A stretch of DNA of 64,000 nt. Source: Rathayibacter sp. VKM Ac-2857. GTDB taxonomy: Bacteria; Actinomycetota; Actinomycetes; Actinomycetales; Microbacteriaceae. Under the pieces are notes generated by a model. It made no database searches. It had not been told where the DNA came from and saw only the letters and a program-made list of their open reading frames with translations. The first letter of the stretch is position 1, and each line of letters begins with the position of its first letter. The DNA lies in NCBI RefSeq assembly GCF_013205025.1, contig NZ_JABMLE010000004.1, positions 120,846-184,845 of the forward strand, in the 5' to 3' direction. The translations under genes and the position numbers were made by a program. Below, one piece after another: positions 53,488 through 61,223 of this stretch.

Positions 53488-54153
53488 ATGCAGGACGGAT
53501 CAGTGCAGGACGGATCAGTGCAGGGGCTCGATGCGGCGTGGGCCGTGGCGTGGATCCGCGCGGCGGCGCAGGCGGTCTCGGAGCACCGGGTCGAGCTGAT
53601 CACGCTCGACCGGGCGATCGGCGACGGCGACCACGGCGAGAACATGGACCGCGGCTTCCAGGCCGTGGTCGCGAAGCTGGACGCGGCTCCCGAGGCGACG
53701 ACGCCCGCCGAGGTGCTCAAGCTGGTGGCGACCACGCTGATCTCGACGGTGGGCGGCGCCTCCGGTCCGCTCTTCGGCACCGCCTTCCTCAAGGCGTCGG
53801 GCGCGATCACCGGACAGGAGTCGCTCGACGGGGCCGCGATCGCGGCGCTGCTGACGGCGGCCCGGGACGGCGTCGTGCTGCGCGGCAAGGCCGAGGTGGG
53901 CGACAAGACGATGGTCGACGCGTGGACCCCCGCGGTCGAGGCCGCGGCGAGTGCCGCCGAGGGCGGCGCCGCACCGGCCGAGGTGCTCGCGGCGGCCGCG
54001 GACGCGGCGCAGACCGGAGCGGAGTCGACCGACCCGCTCGTCGCGCGGAAGGGCCGGGCGAGCTATCTGGGCGAGCGGGCCGTCGGTCACCGCGATCCGG
54101 GCAGCGTGTCGAGCGTCCTGCTGCTGCGCGCGGCGGCCGAGGCGGCGGCGTGA
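53488..54153 (+). CDS. dhaL: Dihydroxyacetone kinase subunit DhaL
   Basis: A 221-residue ADP-binding subunit. The Mg-nucleotide aspartates lie in LDRAIGDGDHGENM (Asp41, Asp46, Asp48). GGASGPLFGTAFLKA and GDKTMVDAWTPA are further signatures, and GRASYLGERAVGHRDPGS closes the domain. The N-terminus is a duplicated five-residue unit (QDGSV twice) made by a 15-bp tandem repeat. A 104-base GC-rich gap separates it from dhaK. Its stop overlaps the dhaM GTG. Confidence 0.95.
   Translation: MQDGSVQDGSVQGLDAAWAVAWIRAAAQAVSEHRVELITLDRAIGDGDHGENMDRGFQAVVAKLDAAPEATTPAEVLKLVATTLISTVGGASGPLFGTAFLKASGAITGQESLDGAAIAALLTAARDGVVLRGKAEVGDKTMVDAWTPAVEAAASAAEGGAAPAEVLAAAADAAQTGAESTDPLVARKGRASYLGERAVGHRDPGSVSSVLLLRAAAEAAA
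53491..53520 (+). repeat. 15-bp exact tandem duplication at the start of dhaL
   Basis: Bases 53491-53505 are repeated exactly at 53506-53520, adding five residues after the initiator. The ATG codon lies just before it. Confidence 0.9.
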
Positions 54154-54824
54154 GCGTCGGGCTCGTCCTCGTCTCGCACAGCGCGCGGCTGGCCGAGGGA
54201 CTGGTGGAGCTGGCGGCGCAGATGGCTCCGGACGTCGCGCTGATCGCGGCGGGCGGCACGGACGACGGCGGGATCGGCACCAGCTTCGAGCGGATCACCG
54301 CGGCGCTGGCCGAGGCCGACTCCGGCGACGGCGCCGTGGTGCTCTGCGATCTCGGCTCGGCGATCATGACCGCGGAGACCGCGGTGGAGTTCCTGGACGA
54401 CGAGGCGCGGGAGCGGGTGCGGATCGCGGACGCTCCGCTCGTGGAGGGCGCGGTCGCGGCGGCGGTGGCGGCCGGCACGGGGGCCGCGCTGGCGGACGTG
54501 CTCGCGGCGGCCGAGTCGGCGCGCGGCGCGCTGCTCGCCGAGCGGCCATCAGCGCCCGCCGAGGCGGCGAGCGTGCGACGGACGGCGCGGCTGGTCAACC
54601 CGAACGGGCTGCACGCCCGCCCGGCGGCCGACTTCGTCACTCTCGCGACCCGGTTCGACGCGCGGATCGACGTGAACGGCAAGGACGCGACGAGTCTGCT
54701 CGGCGTGATGTCGCTGGGGCTGGACCGGGGCGACGAGGTCGCGATCTCGGCGACCGGGCCCGAGGCGGAGGAGGCCGTCGGCCGGCTCGCGGACCTGGTC
54801 GAGTCGGGGTTCGGCGAGGTCTAG
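54150..54824 (+). CDS. dhaM: DhaM: EIIA-Man-like domain fused to HPr
   Basis: A 224-residue phosphocarrier that rephosphorylates DhaL-ADP using PTS phosphate. The N-terminal PTS EIIA (mannose-type) domain has the phosphorylated His10 (LVSHSARLAEG) and GTSFERI/LGSAIMTAE. The C-terminal HPr domain has His155 in NPNGLHARPAADF and KDATSLLGVMSLG. The EI-like third domain of E. coli DhaM is absent, so general enzyme I must supply the phosphate. GTG overlaps the dhaL stop (GTGA). Confidence 0.93.
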   Translation: MSVGLVLVSHSARLAEGLVELAAQMAPDVALIAAGGTDDGGIGTSFERITAALAEADSGDGAVVLCDLGSAIMTAETAVEFLDDEARERVRIADAPLVEGAVAAAVAAGTGAALADVLAAAESARGALLAERPSAPAEAASVRRTARLVNPNGLHARPAADFVTLATRFDARIDVNGKDATSLLGVMSLGLDRGDEVAISATGPEAEEAVGRLADLVESGFGEV

Positions 54825-54859
54825 CGTCGCGGGCCCAGGGCGCGCCCGGAGGCGCCTCC

Positions 54860-54865
54860 TACCCT
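54860..54865 (+). promoter_or_regulatory. -10 box of a predicted leaderless PAP2/DAGK transcript
   Basis: TACCCT, a six-base spacer, then the ATG at 54872. Confidence 0.55.
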
Positions 54866-54871
54866 GAGGGC

Positions 54872-56485
54872 ATGCCTCTGCGCGGAACCCGACCCCCGTC
54901 CGTCCTGCTCCGGCGCGTCCTCGGGGTGCCGCGGGTGATCCGCCGCGCCGACGCCCGCGCCGCCCGGCGGCTGAACGCGCGCCGTCCGGTGCCGCTAATG
55001 GACGGCGCGCTGGTGGGCCTGTCGCGCGCCGCGGATCACGGGGTGCTCTGGTTCGGGCTCGGGGCGCTGCTCCTGCTCGCCGGGCGGCCCCGGGAGGCGG
55101 CGCGCGGAGCGGCCTCGCTGGCCGTCGCGAGCGCCGCGGCGAACCTCGTGGGCAAGCAGCTCTTCGGCGGGGTCCGTCCGCTCGTCGTCGACGTGCCGGT
55201 GGGGCGGCGCCTCGCGCGCGTGCCCACCTCGCCCAGCTTCCCCTCCGGCCACGCCGCGAGCGCCGCCGCCTTCGCCGCCGGTGTCGCGCTGGAGGATCCG
55301 CGGGTCGGGCTGGCCGTCGCGCCGCTCGCCGCGGCCGTCGCGTTCTCGCGCCTGCACGTCGGGGTGCACTGGCTCTCGGACGTGGTCGGCGGAGCGACGC
55401 TCGGGGCGGCGGTCGCGGGTCTCGGCCGGGTGCTGGTGCCGGCGCGACCGCGGCACGTGCCGGTCTCGGAGCGCGCGAGCCGGCCGCCGGTCGACGTGCG
55501 GCCGCTCGGCGACGGGGCGGAGCTGCTGGTGGTGCTGAACCCGAGCGCGGGGCGCGACTCGCACCGGCCGGATCCGGAGCCGCTGATCCTGCAGCGCTTC
55601 CCCGCGGCGCGGGTGCACCGGCTGGCCGAGAGTGAGGAGCTGGCCGAGGTCGTGCGGGCGGCGCGCGCCGGCGAGGCTCCTCCCGAGGTGCTGGGTGTCT
55701 ACGGCGGCGACGGCACGATGGCGGTCGGTGCCGGGCTCGCCCGGGCCGAGGGGATGACGCTGCTGGTGCTGCCGGGCGGGACGATGAACCACTTCGCCAA
55801 GGCGCTGGGCCTGATCACGATCGAGGACGCGCTCGAGGCGGCGGCGCACGGCGAGCGCCGCGACGTCGACGTGGCCGAGGTGACGGCTGGGGACGCCGAG
55901 CCGGTGACCGTGCTGAACACGGTGTCGATCGGGCTGTATCCGGAGTTCGTCGCCGCGCGGGAGAAGCGCGAGAAGGTGATCGGCAAGCCGCTGGCCGCCG
56001 TCCTGGCCGCCTTCGAGGTGGTGCGCTCGACGGATCCGTTCGAGTTGCGGCGCGACGGGCGGACCGAGCTGGTCTGGTCGTACTTCGTCGGGGTGAACCG
56101 GGAGCACCCGCGCACCGCGACCCCGCTCGCCCGCCGACGCCTCGACGACGGGCACCTCGACATCCGCGTCCTGCACTCCGGCCGGACCCCGCGGACCCGC
56201 GGTGCGGTGTCGCTGGCGCTCGGTCGGGGCGCGACGCCGGTGGTCGGGCGCGTGCCCGGCTGGCGGGCCCCGGTCGTCGAGTCGACCAGCACGCCGGAGG
56301 TCGTGGTCGGCGCGCGCCGGCCGGCCGGTGTCGACCCGGAGTGGGCGCACGACGGCGAGAGCGAGGTGTTCGACGGAGAGCCCGCGGGCTTCCACGAGGC
56401 GAGCGTGCGGGTCGTGCCGCTGGGGCTGCGGGTCTACTCCGCGGCGGACGAGCGCGATAGCGGCGAGGACGCTGCCCGGAAGTAA
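54872..56485 (+). CDS. PAP2 phosphatase / diacylglycerol kinase-like fusion
   Basis: A 537-residue two-domain lipid enzyme. The N-terminal PAP2 domain (about 40-190) with membrane helices carries all three motifs: KQLFGGVRP (95-103), PSGH (124-127) and SRLHVGVHWLSD (159-170). The C-terminal diacylglycerol/sphingosine kinase catalytic domain (about 215-530) has VLNPSAG, the nucleotide loop GGDGT (278-282), LPGGTMNHFAK and the late HDGE. It could both dephosphorylate and phosphorylate lipid intermediates such as phosphatidate or prenyl phosphates; substrate is inference. Predicted leaderless ATG start. Confidence 0.9.
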   Translation: MPLRGTRPPSVLLRRVLGVPRVIRRADARAARRLNARRPVPLMDGALVGLSRAADHGVLWFGLGALLLLAGRPREAARGAASLAVASAAANLVGKQLFGGVRPLVVDVPVGRRLARVPTSPSFPSGHAASAAAFAAGVALEDPRVGLAVAPLAAAVAFSRLHVGVHWLSDVVGGATLGAAVAGLGRVLVPARPRHVPVSERASRPPVDVRPLGDGAELLVVLNPSAGRDSHRPDPEPLILQRFPAARVHRLAESEELAEVVRAARAGEAPPEVLGVYGGDGTMAVGAGLARAEGMTLLVLPGGTMNHFAKALGLITIEDALEAAAHGERRDVDVAEVTAGDAEPVTVLNTVSIGLYPEFVAAREKREKVIGKPLAAVLAAFEVVRSTDPFELRRDGRTELVWSYFVGVNREHPRTATPLARRRLDDGHLDIRVLHSGRTPRTRGAVSLALGRGATPVVGRVPGWRAPVVESTSTPEVVVGARRPAGVDPEWAHDGESEVFDGEPAGFHEASVRVVPLGLRVYSAADERDSGEDAARK

Positions 56486-56600
56486 AGCCCCCGGCGGATG
56501 TCCGCCGGACCGGCCGGGCGCCGGGGATCGCGTGTCACTCTGGGACGGAGCCGGCCGGGCTCTCCTGCAGCCGGCCGCTCCTCTGCAGAAGGAGTCCGCC

Positions 56601-56948
56601 GTGCGACGCATCCACTACGCCGAGGGGAGCGTCCTCACCGGGGACGCCATCGCCGCGGCGGTGCTCGAGTACGCCCGGATGCTCGCCTCGACGGCGACCG
56701 CCGCCACCGTCGAGATCCCCGTCCGCCGCGACGGGGACGTGATCCCGGCTCGGCTGCTGCTCGGCCCGTCGAGTCAGATGCTCGTCGAGGACGAGCCCGG
56801 CGAGCCCGGCGAGCCCGGGGACGCCGCCGAGGTCGTGGACGAGGCGCTGGTCGCGGACCTGCTCGACCGCGCCCGCCGGCTCAGCCGCCCGGTGCCGATG
56901 GCGACCGACGACGATCTGACGGTGCCGCTGGACCTGCTCGACTACTGA
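56601..56948 (+). CDS. Hypothetical small acidic protein
   Basis: A 115-residue protein I do not recognise. It begins MRRIHYAEGSVLTGDAIAAAVLEYARMLA, has a middle beta-like stretch (TVEIPVRRDGDVIPARLLLGPSSQMLVEDE), a GEPGEPG spacer, and an acidic, leucine-rich C-terminal helix ending DDDLTVPLDLLDY. No signal peptide or membrane helix. GTG start behind AGAAGGAG. The last 7 bases overlap the 3' end of the convergent Nudix gene. The coding pattern is convincing; function unknown. Confidence 0.75.
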   Translation: MRRIHYAEGSVLTGDAIAAAVLEYARMLASTATAATVEIPVRRDGDVIPARLLLGPSSQMLVEDEPGEPGEPGDAAEVVDEALVADLLDRARRLSRPVPMATDDDLTVPLDLLDY

Positions 56949-57424
56949 GGAGGCCGCGGCTCCGCCCGCACGCTGCGCTCCAGATCGTCGAGTGCGGCCA
57001 CCTGGCCGGCCGTGATCTCCTCGCGCGCCCGGTCGAGCGGGAGCCACTCCGCCCTCTCGATCTCCGGGTAGGCGCGGACGACGCCGGAGCCGCGCGGCCA
57101 CTCCAGCTCGAAGGTGTTGCTGGCGACGAAGGCGACCTCGTCGGCGCACTCGGCGGCGAAGACGGTCACGGTCTTCCCGGAGCGCTGGCGGTACGCGCCG
57201 AGCAGGGCGTAGTCGAGCGCGGGGGCCGGAATGCCGATCTCCTCCTCGAACTCGCGCCGGGCCGCGTCGAGCGGTGTCTCCTCGGCCGTGTGGAGGCCCT
57301 TCGGGATCGACCAGGCCCGCGGCCGGCGGGTCCACAGCGGTCCGCCCATCCGGCCGAGGAACACCTCGCGCTCGCCGTTCCGCAGCCGGTGCAGGAGGAT
57401 CCCTGCGCTCGTGGGGCCGGTCAT
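56942..57424 (-). CDS. Nudix hydrolase
   Basis: A 160-residue Nudix protein. The Nudix box is complete at 43-65 (GLHTAEETPLDAARREFEEEIGI) with the metal-binding REFEEE glutamates. AWSIPKG before it and the overall length resemble Ap4A-type or MutT-like pyrophosphohydrolases that act on NTPs or dinucleoside polyphosphates; the substrate is not predictable. ATG at 57424. Convergent 7-base overlap with the hypothetical gene. Confidence 0.93.
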   Translation of the reverse strand: MTGPTSAGILLHRLRNGEREVFLGRMGGPLWTRRPRAWSIPKGLHTAEETPLDAARREFEEEIGIPAPALDYALLGAYRQRSGKTVTVFAAECADEVAFVASNTFELEWPRGSGVVRAYPEIERAEWLPLDRAREEITAGQVAALDDLERSVRAEPRPPQ

Positions 57425-57518
57425 CGCTGCGATCCGCTCATCCCGCCATCCTGCCGCGTCGCCGGGCCGCCGTGGAAGGATCGAGGGGCCGACCCGCGAT
57501 CCGCCCGGAGTGACCCCC

Positions 57519-58952
57519 ATGAGCAGTACCGAGACCCGCAGCACCGAGACCAGCACCGAGGCAAGCGCTGCGACCAGCACCGAGACCGCCGGCGAGACGC
57601 TCGTCGTCCGGCGGCTGCGCGAGGCGCTCGGCGACGCGGTGACGACCGAGGGGCCGGACTTCGAGGCCGCGCACACCGACAAGTCCGGCTGGACGGCCGG
57701 CGGACGCGCTCTCGCGCTGGTCCGCGCGCGCTCGGTCGCCGACGTGCAGGCGACGCTCCGGCTCGCCACCGAGCACCGGGTGCCGGTCGTGCCGCGGGGT
57801 GCGGGGACGGGGCTGGCCGCAGGAGCCGTCGGCCGGGAGGGCGCGATCGTGCTCTCGACGGCGGCGATGAACCGGATCCTCGAGATCTCGCTCGAGGACG
57901 AGCTCGCGGTCGTCGAGCCCGGCGTGCTCAATCAGGCGCTGTCCGACTCCGTGGCCGCCGACGGGCTGATCTTCTCGCCCGACCCGGCGAGCAAGGCGAT
58001 CTCGAGCATCGGCGGCAACATCGCCACCAATGCGGGCGGGCTGCTCTGTGCGAAGTACGGGGTCACCCGCGAGGCCGTGCTCGGGCTCGCCGTCGTGCTG
58101 GCCGACGGGCGCCTGGTGCGGACGGGGCGGCGCAGCGTGAAGGGCGTCGCCGGCTACGACCTCACGGCGCTGCTGACCGGCTCGGAGGGGACGCTCGGCG
58201 TGATCGTCGAGGCGACCGTGAAGCTCCGGCCGATCCCCACGGGCCGGGTGGTCACGATCGGCGCGTACTTCCCGAGCGTCGTCGCCGCGGCGGCCGCCTC
58301 GGCGGCGATCACGGCGGCCCGGCTGCGCCCGGCGGTGATGGAGCTGATGGACGAGGCGGCGCTCGCCGCGATCGGCCGCTACACCGGCGCGGCCCTCGAC
58401 CGCGGCGCCGCCTACCTGCTCGTGCAGACCGACGGCGGGGGAGCGGAGGAGGAGGCGCGGCGGATCCTCGCGATCGTCGCCGAGGCGGGCGGGGACGCCG
58501 AGTCGACGGACGACCCCGTGGCCGGCGAGGCGCTGCTCGCGGTGCGTCGGGCGTTCCACCCCGCGCTCGAGGCCGAGGGCGAGGTGCTGATCGAGGACGT
58601 CTGCGTGCCGCGCTCGGCGCTGCCCGCGATGTTCGCCGCGATCCGCGGGATCGAGGAGCGCACCGGGCTGAGCATCCCGACGGTCGCCCACGCGGGCGAC
58701 GGCAATCTGCACCCGAACTTCGTCGTGCCGCCGGGCTCGGACGGGGTCGGCGAGGAGGTGTGGGCGGCGGCGGGCGAGCTGTTCCGCACCGCGCTGGCGC
58801 TCGGCGGCACTCTCACTGGCGAGCACGGGGTGGGGCTGCTGAAGCGGCGCTGGCTCGCGGAGGAGCTCGGCGAGGACTCGATGGCGCTGCAGCGCGGGAT
58901 CAAGGCGGTCTTCGATCCGCTGGGGATCATGAACCCGGGGGCGGTGTACTGA
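57519..58952 (+). CDS. FAD-binding oxidase (glycolate/D-lactate dehydrogenase-like, GlcD family)
   Basis: A 477-residue vanillyl-alcohol-oxidase-fold flavoprotein. The FAD-binding part has VPRGAGTGLAAGA, SIGGNIATNAGG, KYGVTREAVLGL and GSEGTLGVI. The C-terminal cap has AHAGDGNLHPN and GEHGVGLLKR, which carry catalytic/metal histidines in the glycolate and D-2-hydroxyacid dehydrogenases. The first 27 residues are a low-complexity Ser/Thr/Glu leader built from repeated STET units. ATG at 57519 behind CCCGGAG. Exact 2-hydroxyacid substrate unknown. Confidence 0.9.
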   Translation: MSSTETRSTETSTEASAATSTETAGETLVVRRLREALGDAVTTEGPDFEAAHTDKSGWTAGGRALALVRARSVADVQATLRLATEHRVPVVPRGAGTGLAAGAVGREGAIVLSTAAMNRILEISLEDELAVVEPGVLNQALSDSVAADGLIFSPDPASKAISSIGGNIATNAGGLLCAKYGVTREAVLGLAVVLADGRLVRTGRRSVKGVAGYDLTALLTGSEGTLGVIVEATVKLRPIPTGRVVTIGAYFPSVVAAAAASAAITAARLRPAVMELMDEAALAAIGRYTGAALDRGAAYLLVQTDGGGAEEEARRILAIVAEAGGDAESTDDPVAGEALLAVRRAFHPALEAEGEVLIEDVCVPRSALPAMFAAIRGIEERTGLSIPTVAHAGDGNLHPNFVVPPGSDGVGEEVWAAAGELFRTALALGGTLTGEHGVGLLKRRWLAEELGEDSMALQRGIKAVFDPLGIMNPGAVY

Positions 58953-58968
58953 GCGCTTCCGGCCGGGC

Positions 58969-59724
58969 TCAGAGGAGTTCTTCGGCGAGCAGCCAGGCCG
59001 TCAGCACGATCGTGGCGGCCGACATCAGCCAGTAGAGGATCGTCTCGCGCCATGAGCCGGCCGAGCCGAGGACGGGGACCGCGGCGTAGCCGCCGGAGGT
59101 CCAGAGCCGGCGCAGCACCGGCGTGCGGCGCACCCAGCGGGGCGAGCGGATCCGGAGCGGCCAGAGCCAGTTGATCCCCTCGGTGGTGAGGGCGTCGCCG
59201 GCGACGTGGACGAGGTAGCCGAGTGTCGCGGCGACCTGCAGCCAGGCCCAGGTGCCGTCGGCGAGGGTGACCAGGAGCACGGTCACGACGAGCGCCCCGG
59301 CCCAGGCGATGGGCCAGGACGGCGCAGCCTTGACCGCCTTCGCGGCGAAGGCGAGGGCCGGCAGGGTGAGCACGGCGGCCAGCGAGACGGGTCCGACGAG
59401 CGGCACCGGGAAGCGCAGGGCGACGAGGAGCGGGATCAGGTACCAGACGACGGCGACGGCGAGCAGCGAGTGCATCCCGTGCCGGTGGCCGCCGCTGATG
59501 CGGCCGGCGGTCGCGGTGAGGAGCGAGGCGCCGGGGGCGGAGCGCGAGATCGTGGCGCGGGCATGGTCGGCGTCGGGGACGAGGGCCCAGCCGGCGGCGA
59601 CGCCGAGGCCGACCAGCCGGAGGTCGAGCGGGAGGCCGGCGAGACCGAGCGGCGCGGCGAGGGCCGGGACGGTCGTGACGACGGACCAGGCGAGCGCGCC
59701 GGAGACGGCGTGGGAGCGACCCAT
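58969..59724 (-). CDS. YdjM-family membrane-bound metal-dependent hydrolase
   Basis: A 251-residue polytopic protein of the YdjM/DUF457 family. It begins MGRSHAVSGALAW, then several helices. Histidine/aspartate clusters VPDADHARA, GGHRHGMHSLLAVA and HVAGDALTTEG are likely metal ligands on the membrane surface; the last resembles the family HxxxD(x)xTxxG block. The ATG at 59724 (or GTG 59727) follows GGAGG. Biological role of the family is poorly known, though some members bind lipids or phospholipids. Confidence 0.88.
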   Translation of the reverse strand: MGRSHAVSGALAWSVVTTVPALAAPLGLAGLPLDLRLVGLGVAAGWALVPDADHARATISRSAPGASLLTATAGRISGGHRHGMHSLLAVAVVWYLIPLLVALRFPVPLVGPVSLAAVLTLPALAFAAKAVKAAPSWPIAWAGALVVTVLLVTLADGTWAWLQVAATLGYLVHVAGDALTTEGINWLWPLRIRSPRWVRRTPVLRRLWTSGGYAAVPVLGSAGSWRETILYWLMSAATIVLTAWLLAEELL

Positions 59725-59776
59725 CACGAGAGTGCCTCCGCGGGGTGGAGATGCGGAAGGTGGAGGGGGAGGGATG

Positions 59777-59852
59777 TGGTGGGCGATACCGGACTCGAAC
59801 CGATGACCTCTTCCGTGTGAAGGAAGCGCGCTACCAACTGCGCCAATCGCCC
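59777..59852 (-). tRNA. tRNA-Val(CAC)
   Basis: On the minus strand GGGCGAT pairs with ATCGCCC as the acceptor stem. The anticodon stem CTTCC/GGAAG encloses loop TTCACAC, anticodon CAC (reads GUG). A CCA end is encoded (59777-59779). Confidence 0.97.
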
Positions 59853-60129
59853 TGACGGCCGTCTTGTGGACGACCCGAGAAACGATCGTAGCGGATCCGC
59901 GGTGCTCCAGCGCACCACGGCGGGCGCGCCACGCCCGGGTGAACAGCGGGTTGCGGGGCGGTTTCGCGCGGAAAGACGCGGGTCAGGCGTCGCGGTGCGC
60001 GAATCGGGGCGCCGTCGATTTGGAAGTTCGCGCGGCGTTCGGATACAGTCTTCTAGGTCGAGCCGGGCAGCGAAAGCGCCGGAGAGACAGGCAGAACACA
60101 ACAGGCAAGACAGCACGACAACACATCAT

Positions 60130-60201
60130 GCGGATGTGGCGCAGTGGTAGCGCATCACCTTGCCAAGGTGAGGGTCGCGAGTTCGAATCTCGTCATCCGC
60201 T
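60130..60201 (+). tRNA. tRNA-Gly(GCC)
   Basis: Acceptor stem GCGGATG/CATCCGC, anticodon stem TCACC/GGTGA with loop TTGCCAA, anticodon GCC. CCA is not encoded. Confidence 0.97.
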
Positions 60202-60207
60202 CGAAGA

Positions 60208-60229
60208 ACCGGCCCCCGGGCCGGTGTTT
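60208..60229 (+). terminator. Hairpin after tRNA-Gly
   Basis: ACCGGCC (60208-60214) pairs with GGCCGGT (60219-60225) around CCCG, then GTTT. May end or help process the tRNA transcript. Confidence 0.5.
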
Positions 60230-60289
60230 CACCTGGTCGGCCCCGGGAGCTCACGCTCCGAGGGGCCGCCGACACCGAATCCCGTACAC

Positions 60290-60360
60290 GGTGGATTGGC
60301 CGAGAGGCGAGGCAGCGGCCTGCAAAGCCGTATACACGGGTTCGAATCCCGTATCCACCT
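60290..60360 (+). tRNA. tRNA-Cys(GCA)
   Basis: Acceptor stem GGTGGAT/ATCCACC, anticodon loop CTGCAAA within a GGC/GCC-based stem, anticodon GCA. CCA is not encoded. Confidence 0.96.
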
Positions 60361-60398
60361 CGATCGTTCACCGAACGAGGCGCTCCTCCGGGAGCAGC

Positions 60399-60473
60399 GG
60401 GCGATTGGCGCAGCGGTAGCGCGCTTCCCTGACACGGAAGAGGTCACTGGTTCGATCCCAGTATCGCCCACCA
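60399..60473 (+). tRNA. tRNA-Val(GAC)
   Basis: Acceptor stem GGGCGAT/ATCGCCC, anticodon stem CTTCC/GGAAG with loop CTGACAC, anticodon GAC. The encoded CCA occupies 60471-60473. Close relative of the Val(CAC) gene on the other strand. Confidence 0.97.
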
Positions 60474-60480
60474 CGACGAC

Positions 60481-60505
60481 ACCCCCGGTCCCGGCCGGGG
60501 GTTCG
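60481..60505 (+). terminator. Terminator after the tRNA group
   Basis: ACCCCCGG (60481-60488) pairs with CCGGGGGT (60495-60502) around TCCCGG, followed by TTCG. Confidence 0.7.
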
Positions 60506-60515
60506 TGCGTTAACG

Positions 60516-60557
60516 GCCCGCTCGACGTCCTCGGCTGCCCGCTCGACGTCCTCGGCT
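60516..60557 (+). repeat. 21-bp exact tandem duplication before the GNAT gene
   Basis: Bases 60516-60536 are repeated exactly at 60537-60557, ending 8 bases before the predicted -10 box of the acetyltransferase gene. Confidence 0.9.
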
Positions 60558-60565
60558 GGGCGGTC

Positions 60566-60571
60566 TAGCCT
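60566..60571 (+). promoter_or_regulatory. -10 box of a predicted leaderless GNAT transcript
   Basis: TAGCCT, a six-base spacer, then the GTG at 60578. Confidence 0.55.
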
Positions 60572-60577
60572 CGCAGG

Positions 60578-61171
60578 GTGTCAGCCTCGATCGCCGTCGG
60601 CCACGGCACCGTCCTCCGCCTGATCAGCCGCGAGGACGGGCCCGCGCTCGCGAGCGCGTACCGGCGCAACCGGCTCCGGCTCGCGCCGTGGGAGCCGACG
60701 AGGTCGGCGCGGTTCTTCGAGGCCGGCGGGCAGACCGATGCGATCGCCGACGCCCTGCACGCGCACCGGACCGGGGCGCTTCTCCCGCTGGTCCTCGAGT
60801 GCGGCGACGAGCTCGTCGGGCGGGTCACGCTCTCGAACGTGGTGCACGGCGCCTTCGACAGCGCGGACCTCGGCTACTGGGTCGACGCCGAGCTCGAGGG
60901 ACGCGGGGTGATGACCCGGGCGGTCGGCGCCACGCTGGGCCTCGCCCGCGACGAGCTCCGGCTGCACCGGGTGCAGGCGGGCACGCTGCTGCACAACGTC
61001 GGCTCGCAGACGGTGCTCGCGCGCAACGGCTTCGAGCGGATCGGCGTGGCCCGCCGCTACCTGCGGATCGCGGGAGAGTGGCAGGACCACGTGCTCTTCC
61101 AGGTGCTGCTCGAGGACGCCGCGTCGACACCGCTCGTGCCGCCGCAGGCCCCGCCGATCCGGCTCGTCTAG
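60578..61171 (+). CDS. GNAT acetyltransferase, RimJ/RimL-like
   Basis: A 197-residue acetyl-CoA-dependent N-acetyltransferase. The RimL-type features are VGRVTLSNVVHGAFDSADLGYWVDAELEGRGVMTRAV (the acetyl-CoA-binding motif A with GRG) and the following LHRVQAGTLLHNVGSQTVLARNGFERIGVARRYLRI block. Such enzymes acetylate N-termini of ribosomal proteins or small amines; the target is unknown. GTG start. Confidence 0.9.
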   Translation: MSASIAVGHGTVLRLISREDGPALASAYRRNRLRLAPWEPTRSARFFEAGGQTDAIADALHAHRTGALLPLVLECGDELVGRVTLSNVVHGAFDSADLGYWVDAELEGRGVMTRAVGATLGLARDELRLHRVQAGTLLHNVGSQTVLARNGFERIGVARRYLRIAGEWQDHVLFQVLLEDAASTPLVPPQAPPIRLV

Positions 61172-61223
61172 GGTGAGCGCGCCGACGCTCGCTCGGCGCG
61201 GCGAGGCGGAGGGACGACGGACG

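Noticed and set aside
59777..60473. tRNA-linked integration site (attachment site for a mobile element)
   Set aside because: No integrase, no duplicated tRNA 3' end beyond the paralogous tRNA, and neighbours are ordinary chromosomal genes.
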